From Anaerolineales bacterium UBA5069 (GTDB taxonomy: Bacteria > Chloroflexota > Anaerolineae > Caldilineales > Caldilineaceae), in NCBI GenBank assembly GCA_002415895.1, contig DIAV01000291.1, forward strand, positions 1 through 5,143: a stretch of DNA of 5,143 bases. Direction: 5' to 3'. The first letter of the stretch is position 1, and each line of letters opens with the position of its first letter. The notes under the pieces are model-generated. The model searched no databases. It was not told where the DNA came from and saw nothing but the letters and a program-made list of their open reading frames with translations. Positions 1-5,081 of the stretch are shown piece after piece. A program made the translations under genes and the position numbers.

Positions 1-145
1 CCGCTGCACTCTCTTCGGCGCTCAGTTCGCTGGGTACAATGTCGAGCAGCGCAACCGGCACGCCCGCGTTGGCCAGATGGCCGGCAATTGCAGCGCCCAT
101 GGTGCCCGCGCCAATCACTGTGACATGGTTGATTCCGTATGGCAT
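1..145 (-). CDS. fadN: 3-hydroxyacyl-CoA dehydrogenase, FadN-type (N-terminal fragment)
   Basis: Only the first 48 codons are present; the gene continues past the left edge. The product would oxidise L-3-hydroxyacyl-CoA to 3-ketoacyl-CoA with NAD+ in fatty-acid beta-oxidation, in the cytoplasm. Directly visible is a Rossmann nucleotide-binding start: [20 protein letters not shown] contains the GxGxxG loop (Gly12, Gly14, Gly17). It is followed by a second strand, VALLDIVP, whose Asp35 sits where NAD-preferring enzymes carry an acidic residue that binds the adenosine ribose. The LLDIVP-x2-L-x2-EE stretch resembles the beginning of Bacillus-type FadN, a protein of roughly 790 residues with a fused enoyl-CoA hydratase-like part; that part lies outside the window. 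The start is well supported: AAGGAG at 153-158 on the minus strand lies 7 nt before the ATG. A stand-alone short 3-hydroxybutyryl-CoA dehydrogenase is the main alternative. Confidence 0.88.
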   Translation of the reverse strand, partial: MPYGINHVTVIGAGTMGAAIAGHLANAGVPVALLDIVPSELSAEESAA

Positions 146-298
146 GAATATGCTCCTTCGCCCACCACGCGGGATGGGCCATTGCTGCTGATAGCGGCGT
201 CGCGGCGCATCTGCGCCCAAACGCGGTTGGTGACGTGCAATGACGCTGTAGATAGCAGGCGCGCAGGCGTGGCCTGCGCGTCGTAACTGGCTCAATTG

Positions 299-319
299 TG
301 CCAAATGGTTGTTTTGGCA
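299..319. promoter_or_regulatory. Possible operator: TGCCAAA-N7-TTTGGCA dyad
   Basis: Positions 299-305 and 313-319 form a perfect 7-bp inverted repeat around a 7-nt centre. It sits about 155 bp upstream of the dehydrogenase start, past the terminator of the preceding gene, where an operator for a beta-oxidation gene would be expected. No run of T follows on either strand, so it is not a terminator. A regulator cannot be named from the sequence. Confidence 0.3.
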
Positions 320-340
320 GGGTTGCCGGTCTGTGGGGCC

Positions 341-397
341 ACGCAAAACCGGGTGGCATGGCAGCAAGGGTTCGCCCCTCGCTGCCATGCCACCCGG
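341..397 (-). terminator. Rho-independent terminator of the C25 peptidase gene
   Basis: A perfect 17-bp stem (349-365 with 381-397) encloses a 15-nt loop that can itself fold on a TTCG tetraloop (371-374). On the minus strand it is followed at once by TTTTGCGT (348 down to 341). It lies 25 nt after the TAG stop of the C25 gene. There is no T-run on the plus-strand side, so it acts in the minus direction. Confidence 0.85.
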
Positions 398-422
398 CGC
401 TGCAAGCTATGCCGAGTGCCTG

Positions 423-3400
423 CTACTTCGTGACAGCAGGGATATAGATGGGCGAAACGTAATTCGCCGCACGCGGATCAATGCGATAGTTGAACTTTGT
501 GAGCGGATCGCCCAGCAGCAGGAAGTTGTACAGCACGTCGGAGTTGCTTGGCCCCGCCAGCGCGAACTCCATGTAGCCGGCTTCAAGCAGATCACCCAGA
601 CGCACCGCAACACCAGGCTTGGCAAAGAGTTTGGCAAAGAAGCCATCCTGCAACAATTCGTGGCCTGCGGCAACGCTTTGCCCGCTCGATCCCCACACCG
701 CCACCGCGCCACCGCGCGGGGCAAGGAAGAAGCCTTCGTCAATTGTGGTGCCCGAATTGGCAGGCGTGGCAAACGAAGCCGTCATGCAGGTCATGGAAAG
801 CTGTACATAGAGCTGATTCGTGCGGTAGAGCGAGAAGGCGTCAGTCAGCCCCAGCAAAAAGGCGCGCGCTGCGCCCGTCTTCTCCAACTCGCCCATGTTG
901 AAGATGTTGGCGTGACCATTGTACACCACAAGCGCCGGGCCATCCTGCAGGCCCCACAGCGCACGCTTTTGCGCATCTTCGCGCAAACCCACACGCCACC
1001 ACTCGTTGAAGACAGGCGGCTTGGGTGTTCCGGGGAATGGATCAAAGTAGACACGCGGCGTCAATCCGGGCACTGTCCGATTCGGGTTAAGCACCCATGC
1101 ATTGTCCGAGAACTCGGCGAAGTCGCCACCCCCATCAACACACCCTGTTGCACACTGGGCTGAACCAAGAAACGGCTTCAGATGGTTGTCGGCAAGGTAG
1201 AGCGCCGTGCTGCGCCAGGTTGCCTTGAGGTCGGTGGCGGTTTCGTAGCTGACGATCTTGCTGACAACCAATTGCACTTCCTCTGTACTCTTCACAGGAA
1301 AGCGGCCCACCCACACGTCCATTATGAAGAGAGTGTTTGCGTCGCCAAACTGGCCATAGCAATTGTCGCACGCCACCTCACCCAGCCAGCGATCAACACC
1401 TTCGATCATGTATGGCGGTATCAGTGTGGGCGTGCGCTCGCGCTGCTCGAAGTTGCGCGGATCATAGGTGCCGTCGCCCACAAGCACAACGGAGAGGGGC
1501 GTCACTCGGTCCTGTGGAGAAGACGCTGCAGGCCAAGTCGCGTACGCTTCCATGAGGAAAGCACGAATCGCCTCGGGGTCCACGTAGCCGCCGCTGTAGG
1601 CATCATAGACGCGGCGCACGTCAACCGCGAGCGCCTTTGTGCCCTGGCTGTTGCGCAGATCGAGCAGAGGCTGCAGAGGGGCCTTGAAGCTTGCATCGGG
1701 AATCATGTAGAGTGCCACGCCACGCTGCGCCGGCGGCACGCTGGCCGCCGTAAGCGGGCTGTAGGCGCGCACTGCAGGCTCAAACGCAAAGCCGGGGCCG
1801 GCGACAATGTAACGGCGGCCCGCCTCACTGTCCTGAAAGCCCGCAGCGCTTGCACCGCTCAGGGCGATTGGCGCGTCTGGGTCTGTGACATCCCACACGC
1901 CGTAGCCGCCGGCAAACTGCGGGGCATCGCTCCAGCGATAGCCCGTGTCCAAAGGGTTGCCCCAGAAGAGTGCGCCCTTGCCTCCCATGGCCAGCGACGC
2001 CGGACGCGCATAGCTGATGGATTCAAAGAACAGTGCACGCGGCGTGGCCTGCGGCACAAAGGTCACATCCATGCTCACGGGGTTGCCTGCATCGCTGAAC
2101 GTTGCCGTCGTGAGTCCAGCGGTGGCATCCAGCGTCACGTTGTCGCTTCTGCCTGCCACATCAAATACAAAGTCGAGGCCCGTGCTATAGGAGGGATCCG
2201 GTGTCACCGTAAAAGTGAAGGTCGCATCCGCATTCACCAGCGGCAACTCATTGCGCGGCAGGACTCTGGCCAGATCGCGCAGATTGGCCGTCAGCGAGGG
2301 CACGGTGTCAGTTAGCGACTTGGTATTGAAGATGGCCGAGAAATAGTGGTCACCATCCGCCCCCGGATACTTGGAGCTATACCGGGAGGGCCAGCCATAG
2401 GAGTTCTGCCATTCGCCGCGGTCAATCACCGTAGAGACTGCCGCTGCGCCGTCGCCGGGCGCGGCCAGGCTGCGCGCAGCCATGATGGGGCTGCGGCGCG
2501 CGGGGTCATTCTCCAGCGAAACCTGATAGTAGGAATTTGTGTTCCAGCGGTCACCCACGCTCTCCGCATAGAAGCGCACTTCATCCACCACCACCTGCAC
2601 GGGCACAACCACGCCGCGGTGGCTTACGCGAAGCTTCGCCATAGCGCCGGTCACTTCATAGGCGCTGCCCAATTGGGCGGCTTTGATGCTTTGCATGCCC
2701 GGGTTGGCAACCACAAGCGTCACGGTGCTTGCAGCCGCTGCGGCCGCCTCTGCATCTTCCTCACCTGCGCCTGTGGCCAAAGCAGCCTGTTGCGCGTTTG
2801 TGGCTTCCAGTGCAGCCGCGCGCTGCTCGGCATATTCCCACGGTGCAACCGCAATCGCCGCCGCGCCCGGAATGTTTGTCTCCAGCGCCGTTGCCAGCTT
2901 CGTTACGCCATTCTGCGCGAAGATGGGGCTTATCGCCACCATCACCAGATACTCGCCCTTGACCCAACCCTGGCGCAGCACAAAAACGGGCTGCTCGGGC
3001 AGCGCCACAATTTCTGCTGTTACAGGGACGGGGGCCGCCTGCCCCTCATCCAGAAGCACCGGGGGCAGTTCGGGCGCGCCGGGGTTGACCATCTCGGCGG
3101 GCAGGTCGATTGTCTCCAGACGTGTGATCTGCGGCAGTGTCACGGCTTCCATGGCGGCAAAGCGCAGAGGGATCACCTTGAAGGGCAAATCAAAGCCCTG
3201 ATAGCGCTGGAGCGGCATTTGTGCGGCAAGCGCGTTGAGCAACTCCGCACTGTCGGCAGCGCCTGCGGCGACTGCGGCTGAAGCTGAGGCCAGCGCTGCA
3301 CCGCCCCACACAATCTGCACGCCGCCGCCGTTGTTGGCCACCTGCAGCGCGGCGAGAGGCCCCTGTGCGACAGGCTCCTGGGCGGCTGCAGGCAAAGCAG

Positions 3401-3464
3401 AAGGCAAAAGCAGCGCACCCGCAACCAGAAGCGCTACGGCTCTATGCAGCCACGCAGATCGCAT
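423..3464 (-). CDS. Secreted C25 (gingipain/PorU-like) cysteine peptidase family protein
   Basis: Encodes about 1,013 residues from the ATG at 3464. Residues 1-28 form a Sec signal peptide (basic start, AVALLVAGALLLP core, cut after AAA before Gln29). An N-terminal beta-rich region follows: a GAPELPPV motif near 129-136 and a GWVKGEYLVMVAISPI strand near 166-181, both reminiscent of gingipain-type propeptides. Then come an FYAESVGDRWN segment near 299-308 and the VWDVTDPDAPIAL motif near 523-535, also typical of PorU-like proteins. The peptidase domain spans roughly 580-990: YMIPDASF start, VLVGDGTYDPRN near 660-671, VGRFPV near 719-724, putative catalytic His851 in YNGHAN, putative nucleophile Cys893 in SMTCMT, and a closing LLLGDP. 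This clan CD cysteine peptidase family normally cleaves after Arg or Lys; the specificity here cannot be read. GHA replaces the usual GHG. Four further Cys (699, 702, 771, 775) may form disulfides. The protein ends in IYIPAVTK. In-frame upstream starts exist as far as a GTG at 3587. Confidence 0.88.
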   Translation of the reverse strand: MRSAWLHRAVALLVAGALLLPSALPAAAQEPVAQGPLAALQVANNGGGVQIVWGGAALASASAAVAAGAADSAELLNALAAQMPLQRYQGFDLPFKVIPLRFAAMEAVTLPQITRLETIDLPAEMVNPGAPELPPVLLDEGQAAPVPVTAEIVALPEQPVFVLRQGWVKGEYLVMVAISPIFAQNGVTKLATALETNIPGAAAIAVAPWEYAEQRAAALEATNAQQAALATGAGEEDAEAAAAAASTVTLVVANPGMQSIKAAQLGSAYEVTGAMAKLRVSHRGVVVPVQVVVDEVRFYAESVGDRWNTNSYYQVSLENDPARRSPIMAARSLAAPGDGAAAVSTVIDRGEWQNSYGWPSRYSSKYPGADGDHYFSAIFNTKSLTDTVPSLTANLRDLARVLPRNELPLVNADATFTFTVTPDPSYSTGLDFVFDVAGRSDNVTLDATAGLTTATFSDAGNPVSMDVTFVPQATPRALFFESISYARPASLAMGGKGALFWGNPLDTGYRWSDAPQFAGGYGVWDVTDPDAPIALSGASAAGFQDSEAGRRYIVAGPGFAFEPAVRAYSPLTAASVPPAQRGVALYMIPDASFKAPLQPLLDLRNSQGTKALAVDVRRVYDAYSGGYVDPEAIRAFLMEAYATWPAASSPQDRVTPLSVVLVGDGTYDPRNFEQRERTPTLIPPYMIEGVDRWLGEVACDNCYGQFGDANTLFIMDVWVGRFPVKSTEEVQLVVSKIVSYETATDLKATWRSTALYLADNHLKPFLGSAQCATGCVDGGGDFAEFSDNAWVLNPNRTVPGLTPRVYFDPFPGTPKPPVFNEWWRVGLREDAQKRALWGLQDGPALVVYNGHANIFNMGELEKTGAARAFLLGLTDAFSLYRTNQLYVQLSMTCMTASFATPANSGTTIDEGFFLAPRGGAVAVWGSSGQSVAAGHELLQDGFFAKLFAKPGVAVRLGDLLEAGYMEFALAGPSNSDVLYNFLLLGDPLTKFNYRIDPRAANYVSPIYIPAVTK

Positions 3465-3474
3465 TAGGTGCCTC
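3465..3474 (-). promoter_or_regulatory. Ribosome binding site deciding the start of the C25 gene
   Basis: On the minus strand GAGG (3474-3471) is followed by 6 nt and then the ATG at 3464. This ATG directly precedes a textbook signal peptide. The upstream in-frame starts at 3587 (GTG), 3554, 3524, 3512 and 3494 have poorer spacing or no Shine-Dalgarno match, and would put up to 41 mostly polar residues before the signal peptide. Confidence 0.6.
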
Positions 3475-3742
3475 GCGGGTCGTTCTTCTGGCATTTTGTA
3501 TGGACCGACCATGTTTTTGCTCATATTCCTGGCTTGTCTAATGAAGACCTGCATGTGCTTTTTGCCGGCGTGTTGACTTGCACACACCCCAAAAGGATGG
3601 CCGGGGCGATGGACACCCTGTCACGCTCTTTGCTGATTGATTGCTCTGCACCCAATGGGGGGGTATACGAGATGGCGGAGGATGCAGCCTCCCCTAAACT
3701 GAATCGCCGGTGACTCACCATTCCTTCGCGCAGGCCGGGCGT

Positions 3743-3773
3743 ATTATGCTTGCGCGCCGCATTCTGTGCGCAA
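3743..3773 (-). promoter_or_regulatory. Weak candidate promoter for the C25 gene
   Basis: On the minus strand TTGCGC (3773-3768) precedes CATAAT (3748-3743) with a 19-nt spacer. The -10 is a good match, but the -35 is partial and the spacer is 2 nt too long. It lies just downstream of the terminator of the preceding gene, which is the expected place for a promoter of the C25 unit. Confidence 0.3.
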
Positions 3774-3830
3774 ACCCTGACGCGCGCTCGGCTGATGGTT
3801 ACCTCGCGCAAGGACAAGGTTTTTGCGCTG

Positions 3831-3868
3831 TAAAACAAACAGGCAACCCACGCTGGGGGTTGCCTGTT
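3831..3868 (-). terminator. Rho-independent terminator of the PEP-CTERM gene
   Basis: A perfect 12-bp stem (3838-3849 with 3857-3868; arm AACAGGCAACCC) encloses a 7-nt loop. On the minus strand it is followed by TGTTTTA (3837 down to 3831). It lies about 90 nt after the stop of the PEP-CTERM gene. It separates that gene from the C25 gene, so the two are probably not co-transcribed. Confidence 0.8.
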
Positions 3869-3959
3869 GTTGCAAAGCTATAAGCGCACTGCCTTTTATA
3901 AAGCCGCGCGCTTGGAAGGGCTGCGGGGCAGCGCCACAATAACAGTGGCGGCTAATCCC

Positions 3960-4355
3960 TTAGTCCTTCTTGTTGCGCCGTCGCGCGACAACACCCGATA
4001 GTGCGGCCAAACCGGTGCCGAAGAGTGCAATCGTCACAGGCTCAGGAATCGGCACAGGCGTCGGGGAGGGTGTGGGTTCAATGCCCGGGTCCGGCGTGGG
4101 CGTTGCAGTGGGCGTTGCAGTGGCAGTTGCCTCTGGTTCAGGCGTGTTTGTATTGGTAGATGTTGGCGTTGCGGTGGGTGGGATGGGTGTGTTGGTCGCT
4201 GTGGCAGTCGGCGTAATCGTCGGTGGCTCAGTTGTCGGCGTGTCAACCGCCGGCACATCCTGAGCGAATGCAACTTGCACGGGGACAATGGCGCAGCCAA
4301 GCACGAGCGCGAACACGGCCAGCAGCAATGATAGCCTCAGGGCACGGTTCAACAT
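3960..4355 (-). CDS. Secreted Thr/Pro-rich stalk protein with PEP-CTERM sorting signal
   Basis: Encodes 131 residues. Residues 1-31 are an export signal: basic start with Arg4 and Arg7, a leucine/alanine-rich core, and a likely cut after AFA before Gln32. Residues 33-102 are a low-complexity stalk of Thr, Pro, Ala and Glu (TPTATPTPDP-type repeats) with no globular domain. Residues 104-131 match a PEP-CTERM signal: the PEP motif (104-106), a hydrophobic stretch VTIALFGTGLAALSGVV, then ARRR and a lysine-rich end. In known systems a membrane exosortase recognises such a tail and cuts it during transfer to the cell surface or matrix; Thr-rich stalks of this kind are often glycosylated. No exosortase is in the window. 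The start at 4355 is chosen because it opens the signal peptide and follows GGAG (4367-4370), although the 11-nt gap is long. Val-Leu-Gly-Cys21 also looks like a marginal lipobox, so a lipoprotein is an alternative. Confidence 0.82.
   Translation of the reverse strand: MLNRALRLSLLLAVFALVLGCAIVPVQVAFAQDVPAVDTPTTEPPTITPTATATNTPIPPTATPTSTNTNTPEPEATATATPTATPTPDPGIEPTPSPTPVPIPEPVTIALFGTGLAALSGVVARRRNKKD
4096..4130 (-). repeat. 12-nt tandem repeat inside the Thr/Pro stalk
   Basis: The plus-strand unit GTGGGCGTTGCA occurs twice in a row (4096-4107 and 4108-4119) and is followed by a degenerate third copy. It encodes Ala-Thr-Pro-Thr repeats of the stalk. Such units are prone to slip-strand length change in steps of four residues. 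Confidence 0.7.
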
Positions 4356-4438
4356 GAGTACAGATTCTCCATTTCGATGATGACTAAGGGTGCTTGCGGA
4401 GATAATGTGCAGGCGCGGGCATGTGAGTAAACCGCGTC

Positions 4439-4476
4439 CCAAAGCGTTCCGATGCATAATACACGAAACGCTTTGG
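4439..4476. promoter_or_regulatory. Operator-like inverted repeat CCAAAGCGTT-N18-AACGCTTTGG
   Basis: The 10-bp arms at 4439-4448 and 4467-4476 are perfect inverted copies, extended by two further pairs (4450-4451 with 4464-4465) after one mismatch. The centre contains the -10 box of the minus-strand promoter, so a protein binding both arms would block RNA polymerase. No T-run follows on either side, which argues against a terminator. Confidence 0.5.
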
Positions 4477-4484
4477 CAGTGCAA
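4456..4484 (-). promoter_or_regulatory. Candidate sigma-70-type promoter of the PEP-CTERM gene
   Basis: On the minus strand TTGCAC (4484-4479) and TATTAT (4461-4456) are separated by exactly 17 nt. The -10 matches the consensus at five of six positions; the -35 is weaker. Transcription would begin near 4449, giving a leader of roughly 94 nt before the ATG at 4355. The -10 lies inside the inverted repeat at 4439-4476. Confidence 0.5.
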
Positions 4485-4620
4485 GACGCAAAAAGAACGA
4501 AAAGGTTGCGCCCAACTTCACCGCCAATCTGCGGCCAGGGGGAGGCGGCACAGCACGGCGGTGCAGCGCGGCTGCGCAACACAGGCAATGGACGCTCGCT
4601 GCTGCAATGCGTATACTCAG

Positions 4621-4634
4621 GCTGCACGTGCAGC
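4621..4634. promoter_or_regulatory. 14-bp perfect palindrome, possible operator of the cupin gene
   Basis: GCTGCACGTGCAGC reads the same on both strands without a spacer. It lies about 40 bp upstream of the TATATA box and 88 bp upstream of the cupin start, where an activator or repressor site could sit. Confidence 0.35.
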
Positions 4635-4652
4635 GCCTCGCTGCCGCGCACC

Positions 4653-4680
4653 CTGTCCGCACAGACAGCCCCAATATATA
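4653..4680 (+). promoter_or_regulatory. Possible promoter of the cupin gene
   Basis: TATATA at 4675-4680 is a conspicuous AT-rich box in GC-rich surroundings. It has only a weak -35 match (CTGTCC, 4653-4658) 16 nt upstream. Transcription would start near 4687, leaving a leader of about 35 nt that includes the AGGAG ribosome binding site. Confidence 0.35.
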
Positions 4681-4721
4681 GCCTGATTGCATTTCGAACA
4701 TGCACACAGAGGAGATTCATG

Positions 4722-5048
4722 ATGCCTTTCTATGATCTTGCCGGTCGCACCGCCAAGGAACTTTTTGCCGGGGTGACAACACAAACCTTCTGGGGCGACA
4801 AGATGCTCCTCTCCTGGGTAACGCTGGAACCTCACGCGGTGGCCCCGGCGCATAGCCACCCGCACGAGCAGGCAGGCGTCGTCTTCAGCGGTGCACTGGA
4901 CTTTACGATTGGCGGCGAAACGCGCACGCTGCGCCCCGGTGACATGTACCTTGCACCCGGCGATGTGGTGCATGAGGCGCACGCCGGCAGCGAAGGCTGT
5001 GTTGTGCTGGAAATCTTCAGCCCCGTGCGCGAATTGCTGCAATACTAA
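4722..5048 (+). CDS. Small single-domain cupin protein, KdgF-like
   Basis: Encodes 108 residues, the usual length of a one-domain cupin_2 protein. Cupin motif 1 is HSHPHEQ with likely metal ligands His44, His46 and Gln50, followed by Gly57. Motif 2 is RPGDMYLAPGDVVHEA with the fourth ligand His84. The last strand, LEIFSPVREL (96-105), resembles the conserved end of KdgF-type cupins, which ring-open or linearise unsaturated uronates from pectin and alginate; Glu97, Phe99 and Arg103 would line the pocket. Many related proteins have no proven substrate, so the reaction is uncertain. No signal peptide is present, so it should be cytoplasmic. Two adjacent ATG codons (4719 and 4722) are possible starts; AGGAG (4710-4714) is 7 nt from the second and only 4 nt from the first, so the second is preferred. 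No sugar-catabolism neighbour is visible, which leaves the role open. Confidence 0.85.
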   Translation: MPFYDLAGRTAKELFAGVTTQTFWGDKMLLSWVTLEPHAVAPAHSHPHEQAGVVFSGALDFTIGGETRTLRPGDMYLAPGDVVHEAHAGSEGCVVLEIFSPVRELLQY

Positions 5049-5081
5049 CTGGTGCATCCGGCAAGTACGCGCGAGTTTGCG

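Larger units (their letters stand above)
146..422. other. Intergenic region between the C25 gene and the dehydrogenase gene
   Basis: No credible gene lies here. The region holds the terminator of the upstream C25 gene (341-397), a dyad (299-319), and a very GC-rich hairpin with a 9-bp stem (260-268 pairing with 272-280, 3-nt loop). The hairpin would lie in the 5' leader of the minus-strand dehydrogenase gene if transcription starts upstream of it. I could not find a convincing -35/-10 pair for the dehydrogenase gene. The plus-strand reading frame at 77-286 is antisense to the dehydrogenase start and has no family features. Confidence 0.6.
3465..3959. other. Long intergenic region: C25 gene leader plus upstream terminator
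   Basis: There is no credible gene in these 495 bases. Reading frames at 3468-3713 (plus) and 3521-3838 (minus) lack a ribosome binding site, family motifs and plausible composition. The region contains the minus-strand terminator at 3831-3868, a weak candidate promoter for the C25 gene near 3743-3773, an 11-bp GGTGA-C-TCACC dyad (3709-3719), and a run of seven G (3657-3663). If that promoter is real, the C25 mRNA has a leader of about 270 nt. I do not recognise a riboswitch in it. Confidence 0.6.
4356..4721. other. Divergent regulatory region between the PEP-CTERM and cupin genes
   Basis: No credible gene lies in these 366 bases. The upstream extension of the cupin frame to 4452 and the minus-strand frames at 4349-4720 and 4384-4707 have no ribosome binding site at their starts and no recognisable protein features. 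The region contains the promoter and inverted repeat for the minus-strand gene (4439-4484), a GC-rich central part without obvious signals (about 4490-4600), a 14-bp palindrome (4621-4634) and a possible promoter for the cupin gene (4653-4680). Confidence 0.6.

Noticed and set aside
258..282. GC-rich 9-bp hairpin upstream of the dehydrogenase gene, as a terminator
   Set aside because: No T-run on either side; it could be a leader structure or chance in GC-rich DNA.
309..3281. Long plus-strand reading frames (309-1163, 1182-2315, 2346-3281)
   Set aside because: They lie antisense to the C25 gene, lack ribosome binding sites, and read as Arg/His/Cys-rich proteins with no family motifs. The minus-strand frame has clear domains and a signal peptide.
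3465..3587. Extended N-terminus of the C25 protein from the GTG at 3587 (1,054 residues)
   Set aside because: It would place 41 mostly polar residues before a typical signal peptide. The ATG at 3464 has GAGG at a 6-nt spacing.
3709..3719. GGTGA-C-TCACC dyad as a regulator site
   Set aside because: The arms are only 5 bp, common by chance in a window of this size; mentioned only as part of the intergenic description.
3521..3838. Minus-strand frame of 105 residues between the two exported-protein genes
   Set aside because: It begins next to the PEP-CTERM terminator, has no ribosome binding site and no recognisable protein features.
3932..3950. Hairpin CGCCAC-N7-GTGGCG just after the PEP-CTERM stop
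   Set aside because: The stem is only 6 bp and no T-run follows on the minus strand. The better terminator is at 3831-3868.
3970..4263. Plus-strand Gly/Val-rich frame of 97 residues
   Set aside because: It is the antisense image of the Thr/Pro-rich stalk; the repeats create an open frame on both strands.
4452..4718. Upstream extension of the cupin reading frame
   Set aside because: It starts inside the operator-like repeat, has no ribosome binding site, and the extra residues have no cupin features; AGGAG precedes the internal ATG.
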